A stretch of 64,000 bases of DNA, from contig BROE01000016.1 in assembly GCA_036571765.1 (NCBI GenBank), positions 12,221,838-12,285,837 of the forward strand. Direction: 5' to 3'. The notes below the pieces were generated by a model. It saw only the letters and a list, made by a program, of their open reading frames with translations. It ran no database searches and had not been told where the DNA came from. The stretch is from Plecoglossus altivelis (lineage: Eukaryota > Chordata > Actinopteri > Osmeriformes > Plecoglossidae). Both the position numbers and the translations under genes were made by a program. This document shows positions 50,079 to 60,130 of this stretch, piece by piece; position 1 is the stretch's first letter; each line of letters starts with the position of its first letter.

Positions 50079-53000
50079 CACTTGGTTGCCTGCCAAGTTA
50101 GGGAAACCATTACTATTGCGCTTGACTGTTTAATTAGAATATTCATTTAGCCAGGTATTTACATTTGTCTGGGTAAGTGATTGGTTTGGTGTGAGGTATG
50201 TTCATGTGCATGCGGCGGCGACCGAGACAGCTGTTGACTCCCTGACCAAAGCTCAGTATGGTGTATACCTTTATCACATTCTACAAAGTACCTGGCTCAA
50301 TTTGTCATATTCTCAAAGTAGAAATATACAGTCAAAACATTTCCCACAACGTCCGCACTCACTATATATTATTGTGTATATAGTAGCCTTGGCGTGTCAT
50401 TGTCATTCACTGTATACGAATGTTTCTAAAGCACATCCTAGACTTTGGGGGTCAACAGCAGAGTAGTCTGAGGGGATCAGAGGGGATATTAAGAGTGTTG
50501 ATGCAGTATGGAACTTGAGCTCTTTGTCATCAGCTACCTTTCAGGACCTTCTTGACAGAAACGCTTCCCTCATCAACCATGAATGCAGACACACACTTGT
50601 GATGCATGTGAGATTTGAAACAAACATTAAGCCAATTTGAAGACTAATGTTTTTCCAATGGAAATCCAATAAGCATTAGTGTTTTAATGGACATACCATA
50701 CACATATCAGGCTGTATGTGATGGCACATTCTTGGACTGTGTCCACAAGACCATGTTCCTCGGTTTAGATTTCAAAAATGTGGTGACCTCAATGTGCACC
50801 CAATGGCCTTGCGATATAAAGTTATAGGTCTGGGTTGGATCATTTTTGATGGCTAGTCTGGTGTCCATAATGGCTAGGGTTTTGCTCTTTTTGGGGAATT
50901 CAGAATGCACTGAAACTATCCATCTCAAAATATGAGACATTACAAAATAATATAGTTGGTGTTGGCTCGGTTTTTGTGAAGTAGCAGAGCATTCTTACCT
51001 CAGTGCAGTCAAAAAGCTTCCATACCGTTTAGTATTCCCTCTGTTTTCCATTCAAAATCTATAATGTACTGTGTAACTCTAGCATGGCCATGCATGTTAG
51101 AACACCAAAAACGAAGAGATAATGTTAGCCACACTTTATGACGGTTAACATGAAATTAAATCAGGAACAGGTCTTGCTGCACTATGTGCCTGATAAATAA
51201 CACATATTGTGTATTTAAGTGAGTTTGTTTGCTCTGGTTCATGCTTGTGTGTGTATGCATAGGAACATTATACCTTCCAAAATAAATCTGTCATTCTGTA
51301 TTTCATATCTCTCCCTGAAAATTAGAGGTAACGTAAACTGTTTGATCCTCTGTGATGTCTGTAAGGTAGCTGGTGGTAGACAGGCTGTCTAAGCTAGGCT
51401 GGCTCCAGGATAACCACAAGACAGGCGTGGTATGCTACTTTTAAAGCACTTACTTCCGGTGTGGTCATCATTGGTAATTTTAACTTTGGTAGGCTAATCC
51501 AAAATATGCCGGTGTCATTGGCAGACGCGTTTCTTCGATAAGCTCTTCGCTTGACTGACAATTCATATTGATTCACTGTAGGGGGGAGAACAATGTTCTT
51601 GCACTAAGTTGTAGATAACAGGGGGATGGGGGCGCTACAGTAACACAAATGCTTCTATGATTTGTCCAGATGTATTCATAATTTTCCTGCCAGTATCATA
51701 GGAATGACGGCATAGAATGTCACATCATTATAACATTAATTAATCAATCTTGGGGCGATCAAAACTATGTCAGAGCAGTATGGTGGTCAATATGAAAACA
51801 GTGTAATGGGGTTGAAATTGTCCTTGAACTAGATGACTCCCCCCAGTAGGATATATTTGTATTCTAATATCAAAGCATCAGGTCTTCCTGCAGAGGTCCA
51901 TATCTGAAGACCTCATCAGAACAAGCACATGTAAGAATAGATCCTGTAAACATACCTCAAAAGTATGCGATGGAAAGTAAATCTTTTTTACTTTGCTCTC
52001 ATCAAATTCCTCACCAGTGTTATCATTCACTCCGGTGTGCAAACGAACAGTATCCATAGAAATCATGAAGTATTTTCCATTCAACCATCAGTATTGATGT
52101 GTTAGTATTTTCCTAACATTTAATTTACTTGAAATTTAAATTGTAGAAGTAATAGAACTATAAACACATTTGATAACAGCAATCTAATAAATACGCATAT
52201 AGAGACGATCGTGATAGTCTCTTATATATTTGTTATATATCTCTATTTTTCCATTGACAAGGTTAGTGATGGTAGTGCAGTGATGATCACCAATTACCAG
52301 ACTGGTATAGGGTTTGACGCTCTAAGTAGCCACCACCTACAGTACTATGAGATGAACTGTATCTAAAATGGCAGCACTAACATCATATCTGTCCAGTGTA
52401 ATCAAAACATATACATGTTTTCAGTCAATCAAAATAAGCTCAGACTTTTGTCATTTCCTAGAAATAACCTATTAACAAGCAAAACACAACACTAAAATAG
52501 TTTTGCGTGGTTGGTAATGCTAGTCTTGAGTAACAAGTACATCATTATAACTATCTGATATGTTGTGGTACCTAGAAAGAAATGTTGTCAGTTACTCATT
52601 TATTTCTAGGAATCAGTGTTTCCCTCTAGTCTGCCTTAGCAGGCTAATTGCCATAATCAGTTGTTGAGGAGTGTGCTGAGTGACTAAGTTACCTGTCTTC
52701 CTTTCACTTAGTGTACTTCATCAATTTGTCCCTCTCTTGGTCTCTCATATACCCAAGACAGAAATTATTTTTTAATGTAATGGTATGCTCCATCTCTTCA
52801 ATGGTGTGTCCAATCATTCTCTTTTCACCCCACAAGTCAGTATAGAATGATATAATAGTGTGCTCCATGACTCATCGCAGAATGTATGAATGTGGAGTAT
52901 TGTATACATGTGTAAAAAAAAAAAAGGAAAAAAAATGTTTGAGTTTGAATGAACATGTAAACCATTAAACAGCCTGGCACAATAAGGATTGTAAATATGT

Positions 53001-53488
53001 AAAATAAAAAAAAGAATACAATGCAAGTGATGGGGGAAATGACACTGTCAGTTGTTAACGTCATTTTCCATTAAGTATATTGGCAAAGCACAGAATGAAG
53101 TTTTATTGACCACACACAGGTTGACACATTTGAAGTAACATTACGCTGCCATGTTGTGAGGATCGTAATGCCTTATATCAGATGCAAATTGTGCCTCATT
53201 GTCATTTGCTTTTCTTGATTACCACCGAAGTGTATCCATGTCATATTTAAGAATGTTATTATTGTTTCCCCCATAATTCTAGTCTCTCTGACGAGAAAAA
53301 GAACATTTACTAAGGACCTGTCAGTTACTGTACCAGTACCTAGACTAAAGTGTGACACAAATGCTTCAAATAAATGATTAATAATCATAAGAATGTGTTC
53401 TTTAGTTTGCTGAGATGCACAACCTGCAACAGGTTTGGTTTGTTTTCTTTTATTTGCAGTGCTGTTACAATGACTATATTAAAATAAA
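50079..53488 (+). other. sorbs1: Likely sorbs1 3' UTR with alternative poly(A) signals
   Basis: AT-rich non-coding DNA follows the stop. AATAAA hexamers at 51281-51286 and 53483-53488 are the best placed; the latter is followed by GT-rich sequence. A long 3' UTR is usual for this gene in mammals. Which site is used cannot be told here. Confidence 0.45.
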
Positions 53489-54322
53489 GACAACACTATT
53501 TACTGCTGTGATTTTGGTATTATGCAATATTTAATAAACAATATACAGCATTTGTAGGTGGCACATGTTTTTATTGAATTTCCTTATTACATTAAATAAC
53601 CTAATGTAAGAACACATTTGCTGTTGTGTTTTTTTTTAAAGGTCACCATAGAAGGTGGGAAATTTAAACTTAACAGTGTCAAATGCACATTGAGATTTAA
53701 ATATATTAATGCATTTAGGCTACTGTGGTAACTTCTAATTGTTTAAAAATGACCGAGAGAGAATCTCTGCGACCGTCGCTTTTCTGCCCCTTGATGGCCT
53801 AAGCTGGAAGACATGGAGACGGTACATATGAGGAAATAGTGTGGTTAGAGTTCAGAGTTCGTGACCGACGGACACTTCCTTTAATAATGTGTCTACTCAC
53901 TTTCTGTTGAAGCATACACTCAAAAATTATTGGGCTAGTTTACAGGCATTTAGGGTGTTGCGAGCACTCGCTGGGATGGAAATCTTTGCCATATCTGGCA
54001 ACCCTGATGACAACTGTGGCTTCCTTTTCAAACCCCAGACCAGACTAGTGTCTGGCAGACAACAAGAGGCCGATAGGACAGTATCAATTACACTTTTGAT
54101 CACGATTACTTTATTATCCGGAAGTCATTTACAACCACGGAATTCTCAGGTTTAGCCTACAACGTGAAATAAATGCCAGTTGTAGACCCATTGTCTACGG
54201 GCGTATACCCTACCTGCTAAACTACCAGCAGTCATTGTACTTTAACTGGGGCATGTCTCAATCTGTTGGCTTTCTGTAGTTCTCTACAGCGAACGACAGG
54301 AATTCATTTTTTGGGAGCGGCA
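53489..54322. other. sorbs1-pdlim1 intergenic interval
   Basis: About 0.8 kb with no exon recognised. It runs into the pdlim1 promoter. Confidence 0.5.
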
Positions 54323-54570
54323 CATTCCACATCCTGGGATTTGGCTCTACCATAAATGGTAAGCTTGCATATAATACGGTGACGTAACGGTACGTCCCTA
54401 AAACAAACTAAGGCTATCGTTCTTATCAGCGTGGAAACTTCAAAAACTACTCGCCCAACTTAACCACAGGAACCGCCCCACTTCTCGTTTTAAAGTAGCT
54501 ACCCTGAGTATTGTAGAACTTCACTTTCCATACTGTACGTGTGTGCTCTAGCAGGAAGCGCAACGAAATC
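54323..54570 (+). promoter_or_regulatory. pdlim1: Putative pdlim1 promoter with TEAD and SRF motifs
   Basis: CATTCC (54323-54328, TEAD/MCAT core) is followed 21 bp later by CCATAAATGG (54350-54359), a perfect CArG box CC(A/T)6GG bound by SRF. An Sp1-like CCGCCCC occurs near 54474. The CArG box lies about 210 bp upstream of the start codon. SRF and TEAD control many actin-cytoskeleton genes, which suits pdlim1. Confidence 0.5.
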
Positions 54571-57500
54571 ATGCCTCTGCGAGTTGTCATGCAAGGTCCT
54601 GGACCCTGGGGATTTCGTCTGGTTGGTGGGAAGGATTTCGAACAACCATTGACTATCTCACGGGTAAGTGTTTGTTTAGCAGAATGTGTTGTAACCGCAC
54701 TGTTCGTTCTTGAATGTTCACCTTCTTGTTTGAAAGCTCTCAACTGTGAGGAACTTTTTTCGCTTTTTTTAGACAACGGTTACACACTAGCAAATGGGTT
54801 TAGTCAGGGAGTCATAACCGCAATCATTTGAAAGATATTCAACTTCCCAACACATTAGGAAACAATGTAGCACGTTGTGAGTGAATACATCCATGACACA
54901 TGGTTCATTGTACACATTTCAAAGACTGCAATACTGAAGTGAGGCGTTAGGCCCTACCACCACCATTCTCATGCTTTCACTACCCATGTGGGTACAGAAA
55001 TCAACCTGGTTAATAACAGCTACCTTGTGGTTTTCAGGTTTAGATTCATATAAATATTGTAAATCAGTACATTTCACCTTGACTTAAGGTCCTGGACATT
55101 TTGGGGATACGCATCGATCTCCTTGTGGTATTTCCTAACATATCTGGCTTTGATCTTTTAAGGATTCGGTCTGGAAAAGCAACCCTCATGATTTAGTTTG
55201 GAATTGATGTTCATTTGGCCAATATTAAGTTTTAAATACAATAATGTTGACGGTAGTGGTTGTAATTTTGCATTTTCCAGGTTACCCCTAGCAGTAAAGC
55301 TGCCCAAGCCAATCTTTGTATTGGGGACATGATCCTGGCCATAGATGGAGAACCTACCGAACACATGACTCACCTACAGGCACAGAACAAGATCAAGGGA
55401 TGCATAGAAGAGATGGTCCTCTCTGTAGACAGGTAGGACAGTGGATGTATTGTCTACAGTCTCAGCAGAGCAAATAAAAAGATCAAATGGCGCTTTAGCA
55501 GTTGTGCATGATCGTAAAGTCTTCCGTCTGATGTGCTTTTGTGTAACAATCCACAAAGCCTGGTGATTTTTTTATGGGTTTTTTTTAAACATGTTTTATC
55601 TTGTGCGTGGCCGTCCTAGGTCAGAATCCAAAATGTGGTCTCCACTCTCATCTGACGAAGGAAAGGCCAATCCTTACAAGATGAATCTTGCATCCGAGCC
55701 TCAGGTATGTTTATCCTATTTGACCTGACATGACTCATAACAGGAAAATAATTTAGACATCCAACTTTTAAGGTGTATATAAAAAGGCCATGCAGTGTCA
55801 TTAAGGATTAACTCACTCCTCGCACTAAGAAGAAGCCATTTAGTATCTGGAAGTCTTTGTCGTTCAATAACAAATGCTTGGGATTTTGGCACTGCTAGAG
55901 ATGATGTCATTGTTTACTTCCCAACAGGAGATATCCTAGGAGACCGTAGTTTATCAGCCAAGCTCTGACGCAGACTCAGTTCCTGTCTACTGAATGGAAA
56001 ATTGAGGCCAAAGTGTGAATTCATGTAGGAAGTGTGTGATACGCTGGTCTCCAAGGCTTTCAGGGATGTGTCACATTGCTGTTGCATTATGGTCACTGTT
56101 ATTTAAGGAAAGCATTTGTTTTGTCTGGATTTCTGGTTGTTTTTTTCACTGCTAGTTTATCCATTAAATGAACCATCTTGTTCATTTAAATGTATCAAAC
56201 TGAAAATGCATTTTGTGGTAGTTATATTGCCATTTTTATTAAAAATGCATTTTCAGTTGTAAGCAAAGCAACTGGCGTTATCACAGTCTTGTTGTTCTGC
56301 GTGTGGTTAGTGTTTGCCACATATATGTTGCTAAAGCATGAGATAGATGTGGAAGCTTTTTGTGATCAAAATGAAATGCTGCCAAGAGCTGGCTAGACAA
56401 GTTGTCAACTGTCACAATGCATATTGCATGGGTCATAAGCATGCATGTTTCACATGCCATATAATATATATTGTGTTTAACATCAGCTGAAAGTCTGAAC
56501 TCTTTATACTCTTCCCTTCATCCACCTACAGGAGGTGAAACACATAGGCTCCGCCCACAACAGGAGTGCCCTGCCATTTGCTGCATTCGGCTCCAAGGTG
56601 GTCACCAATCAGTACAATAGTCCATCAGGGCTGTATTCCTCACAAAACATCAAGGACTTTAACACGACTATGGATGGTGCCAAAACTATTGCCAGCGCTA
56701 ATGAGTCCGGGAGCATGTAAGATAAGCACTTGTCATCCTCTATCCATTCACTGCTTCAACATCATTTGTTTGCACAGGATAGGCTTGGTTTGGGTGCTGT
56801 TTGACTCCCTTTTACATATCAGTAAAGGGTGTTTTAATTTGCTTGATAGCCCTGATCCATCAAAGCCAGGCAGTCGCCCACCAATAGCAGCAGACTCTGA
56901 AGTGTACAAAATGCTGCAGGAGAACCAGGAGTCTGATGAGCCTCCTCGACAGTCAGCCTCCTTCATGGTGCTGCAGGAGATTCTGGAGACGGGTAACTAC
57001 AACAACGCATCCAATGACCTGCATGAGTCAAAAGAGCACGTAAAATGTTGTCATATACAAATAATTAATTTGCGGTAAATGCTGCATAGATGTTGAATGC
57101 CTCCCATACTGGGTCTGTGTTTTATTTGAGTTTTTTTTTCTTGTTGGGCTGTAGGTGACCCTGATAAGCCATCAGGATTCAGGAGTGTGAGACCACCTAC
57201 AACGAAAATGGCTTCATCTGTGGGAAATACAGACAAAATACCCATCTGTGACAAGTGTGGATCAGGGATTGTGTAAGTACATTTGTGGTAGTCAGAATTA
57301 TTGAGTAAATTAAACCTATAGCCAATTGATGTGTTGCTCATAGCTTGTCTTACCATGTCAATATAAAATCCTTGAGCCTGTTGCCTTCTAAGTCCAGAGC
57401 TGACATTATTTACTAATGGTCTTTGACTCCTCCTAGTGGTTACTTTTATAAAGCCCTTAAGTTCCGTTTCAGTGACTAATACACTGTCCAGCCGTGCTGT

Positions 57501-58146
57501 AGGCATTCTACAAACAGCTGTGCACTTGAGGGCTTGTTAACGCTTGGTTATGAAGTGTTAAGACTTTAGAGACGCTCTAAAGGAGCTTTGACATGCCTAC
57601 TGTGTGACCTCCAGGGAGGATTGGCTGGCACAGTTCTGTCTACATTCTTAGACAAGGTGAAATATTGTTAGGCACTCAGCAAGAACTTCCTTCTTTGTTG
57701 TTATGTGTCATGCCTCTTCTATGACAGAAAGGTTTTCCCCTAATGAAATGTATTGTAGCCGTTTGACTAAATGTGTACAATAGGTTGTACATGCTTACGG
57801 GTTATAACTTAGACTAGACTAGACTTAGATTTGCGAGTGGTTTTATTGTAATGTGAGAGAACGATTTACATAACGAATGCAAGTTGACAGTACATTGTAT
57901 AATTGAGATGGGTTTCATCCAATCCAACCACTGAGCATGCGGTTGACTTGATTCCACAGAGGCATGGTTGTCAAGTTGAGGGACAAATTCCGTCACCCCG
58001 AGTGCTACATCTGCTCTGACTGTGAGATCAACCTGAAACAGAAGGGACATTTCTTCGTGGAAGAGCAGATTTACTGCGAGAAGCACGCACGGGAGCGCAT
58101 GACTCCTCCTGAGGGATATGATGTGGTCACCGTCTTCCCAAAGTAG
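54571..58146 (+). CDS. pdlim1: pdlim1: PDZ and LIM domain protein 1 (CLP36/elfin), 7 exons, 320 aa
   Basis: An actin-associated adaptor whose PDZ domain binds alpha-actinin and whose LIM domain recruits kinases. The exons are 54571-54663, 55281-55432, 55620-55704, 56532-56716, 56850-56992, 57155-57272 and 57960-58146. All are GT-AG and the phases sum to 963 nt. The N-terminus MPLRVVMQGPGPWGFRLVGG differs from human only before QGPGPWGF. The PDZ spans about 3-84. A ZM-like segment with PYKMNLASEPQEV and HIGSAHNRSA follows, then YKMLQENQE and FMVLQEILET, then one LIM domain from Cys251. The end, EGYDVVTVFPK, is diagnostic of PDLIM1 against PDLIM2/3/4. Human is 329 aa. The gene follows sorbs1 on the same strand and faces neurog3. 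Confidence 0.95.
56198..56258. repeat. Perfect 17-bp inverted repeat in pdlim1 intron 3
   Basis: The left arm AACTGAAAATGCATTTT (56198-56214) is the exact reverse complement of the right arm at 56242-56258. The loop is 27 bp and AT-rich. Each arm also contains the palindrome AAAATGCATTTT. It may be a small MITE-like element or a hairpin. No target-site duplication is obvious. Confidence 0.85.
57240..58110 (+). other. pdlim1: pdlim1 LIM domain (split by intron)
   Basis: The first zinc ligands come from CDKCGSGIV at the end of exon 6 (to 57272). The rest comes from exon 7: HPECYICSDC and FFVEEQIYCEKHARER. The Cys/His spacing fits a single LIM domain with both zinc modules intact. Confidence 0.92.
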
Positions 58147-58652
58147 AGTGCTCATCAAACTGGCTCCTACTGCACATCTCCATAGAGGCCCCTGAGCACA
58201 ATGGCTACCAACAGACATTTCACCATCCAATTATTCTGTCCTAATGGAAACGTGTCTATTATTCCATAATTCTCCAAAACTATAGCCACTAGGCACCGTA
58301 TGTAAGATTTCATTGAGTTTTGTCATGATTATTTGCACATCAGCATTGATATTTAGAAGTGTTAACCAAAGAATACTATGAAATGATGGAATACTCCAAT
58401 TTGATCATGCTAAATCCAAAAGTATTTCAGTGCATAGGCCATGTTGGGTTAGTTTCCCATCTGTGTCTCCCTGCAATATTGAGGTCCAAATGTCGAATAG
58501 CAGATTTCAAAGGGCGCCATGGTGTCATGGTCAGTTGTATCATCAGAATCTTAAACCTGTCTCCCTTTTTTTACTGGCCTTCATATTTTTCATAAAGTAC
58601 TGTATTGTTTTTTTCTGAATCAATTGGTTAATGTACGTGGTTATTATTTCTG

Positions 58653-58658
58653 AATAAA
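58653..58658 (+). terminator. pdlim1: pdlim1 poly(A) signal AATAAA
   Basis: A canonical hexamer about 500 bp after the stop codon, with GT/T-rich sequence within 60 bp downstream (TTGCATGTTTG, TTTTGTCGTGTCTGTG). Confidence 0.6.
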
Positions 58659-58728
58659 TATTTTTAACTTGATATCAAAAGTTGCATGTTTGACTAATTT
58701 TGTCGTGTCTGTGGTTTATCGTGGTTTG

Positions 58729-58743
58729 CCAGTAGAGGGCGTG
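58729..58743 (+). promoter_or_regulatory. CTCF-like motif between pdlim1 and neurog3
   Basis: CCAGTAGAGGGCGTG matches the CTCF core CCASYAGRGGGCRSY with one or two mismatches confined to the last two positions. It sits between two convergent genes with very different expected expression. Confidence 0.4.
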
Positions 58744-58825
58744 TCATTGTTTCAAAACTCAAGTTTGGATATGATGGGTACGCATTCGTAGGAAAACTAA
58801 ACATAACGCAGAGTTGGTGATGCAA

Positions 58826-58893
58826 ACACAAATGAATTTGTGACACAAATGAATTTGTGTCTGAAAAATCGCTTTCAGTACAATGAATTTGTG
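58826..58893 (+). repeat. Clustered near-palindromic AATGAATTTGTG repeats
   Basis: CACAAATGAATTTGTG-like words occur three times within about 70 bp; the third copy is preceded by TAC rather than CACAA. Arms CACAAAT/ATTTGTG flank a 2-bp centre. Origin unknown. Confidence 0.7.
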
Positions 58894-59141
58894 TGCCCAG
58901 TGTTTGCAGAATACATACACAGCCTTACTATTTTTAAGATTATTTACTAAGGAAAACAGGTTAGCCACATGCCATCTATTGACTTTATAGGCTATTACAC
59001 AGCACATAATGGCATACGATCATTACTAATCTATACACCACCATGAAGATAGTTTACACAAGTAAAAGTGCATTCGTCATTGATATGCAAGTGCTCATGC
59101 AAATTCACAATTGAAATTCCATTCTGTGAAAAATAGGAAAA

Positions 59142-59837
59142 TTAGGCATAATCATTGATAGTCTGATCAAAACTAAAATATAATGCGATGGGGTACATGG
59201 TTGATTTTTCCATTGCAAAGCAATTTGGATTAATTCCACAATTGCCTGCATGGTCAACAAAAGGGTTGACACGTTCTGTCATGTCTGCAGTCCCATACAA
59301 TGAGGATATGTTTGATGTCGAGTCCCACTCCGCCGAGGACACGCTAATGGGAGATTCCAGATTGTCAATGTGGACCTGTGATACAGGTAAGTATCCTTCA
59401 CATTGAATGTAATTAGGAATATGACCAAATTGATCAGCCATCCGCAAAGTCTCGGTAAGTGCCCAAATGTAATTGTGTGCAAAGCGCAAAGTTTCAATTT
59501 TGGTCAGCTTGGCATCATCAGGTAAAGCAGGGAGAATCTTTCTCAGGACGTCCAGTGCCGAGTTAAGGTCGTGCATGCGATGCCTTTCTCTGTCATTAGC
59601 CTTCACCCTACGAATGTTCCTCCTTATCGTCAAATCCTTTTTTGCTTTTAATTTCTTGTCACCATGACGTACAAACTTGTCTCGGCAATTACTGAAGTTA
59701 ACCAACATACATGTTCTCGCTGATGTGGAATCGAGGACTTCTAACAAATCATTGCAGAGAAACGGGGAAGGATTGTCCATCATGTTGTGTTTGTCAGCAT
59801 GCTGTTTGACGGATGCGCACGGGGATTTTGGTGTCAT
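59142..59837 (-). CDS. neurog3: neurog3: neurogenin-type bHLH transcription factor, 231 aa
   Basis: A proneural bHLH factor that dimerises with E proteins and binds E-boxes. In vertebrates neurog3 drives endocrine pancreas/gut and some neural fates. The single coding exon runs from ATG at 59837 to TAA at 59142. The bHLH is residues about 77-132: basic KANDRERHRMH, helix 1 LNSALDVLRKILP, loop PDDAKL, helix 2 TKIETLRFAHNYIWALTETL, the neurogenin signature. The flanks are divergent and lack neurog1/2 motifs that I know, which favours neurog3; neurog1/2 is the alternative. The frame is open 39 codons further upstream, but a TTTGCAG acceptor ends one base before this ATG, so the extension is intronic. 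The basic-helix junction has MHDL where MHNL is commoner. Confidence 0.88.
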   Translation of the reverse strand: MTPKSPCASVKQHADKHNMMDNPSPFLCNDLLEVLDSTSARTCMLVNFSNCRDKFVRHGDKKLKAKKDLTIRRNIRRVKANDRERHRMHDLNSALDVLRKILPALPDDAKLTKIETLRFAHNYIWALTETLRMADQFGHIPNYIQCEGYLPVSQVHIDNLESPISVSSAEWDSTSNISSLYGTADMTERVNPFVDHAGNCGINPNCFAMEKSTMYPIALYFSFDQTINDYA

Positions 59838-60035
59838 CCTGCAAACCAACAAAGTCATATATATATGAAAGATATTTAACAGATCAATACATTGAGGAAA
59901 GTGGGTGTACGTTGTAAAAAAAAACGAATTAGAAGTCATTATAAACGGTAACACTTACCTCACAAGTAACGCCTGGAAGAATAAGGGTCGAGTATTGTGT
60001 CCTTCGCTCCTTTGCTGAGGCACCTTGAAGACTGA
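59838..60035 (-). other. neurog3: neurog3 5' UTR exon and 120-bp intron
   Basis: On the minus strand a noncoding exon ends CTTGTGAG|GTAAGTG at 59959. The intron is 59958-59839, and the acceptor GGTTTGCAG is followed by G-ATG. Mammalian Neurog3 also has a noncoding first exon. The 5' limit near 60035 is placed from the TATA box. Confidence 0.65.
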
Positions 60036-60130
60036 TAGTTTTACGCGTGCTGGGAGCTCTATATAAATTGACAGCTGACAATGCGGCGTTGATGAGCATC
60101 TCTGTCATTTTATGCTCCCTTTATCTTATC
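60036..60130 (-). promoter_or_regulatory. neurog3: neurog3 core promoter: TATA, E-box, Hes-type site, GATA pair
   Basis: Reading the minus strand downstream: GATAAGATAA (60130-60121, two GATA cores), E-box CAGCTG (60077-60072), TATATAG (60065-60059), then CACGCG (60049-60044), the class C site used by Hes repressors. A TATA box about 30 bp before the predicted start fits a regulated developmental gene. Hes1 repression of Neurog3 is established in mammals; its use of this site is inferred. Confidence 0.5.

Noticed and set aside
59838..59954. 39-codon N-terminal extension of the neurog3 frame
   Set aside because: It lies in a GT-AG intron ending one base before the chosen ATG and has no neurogenin-like sequence.
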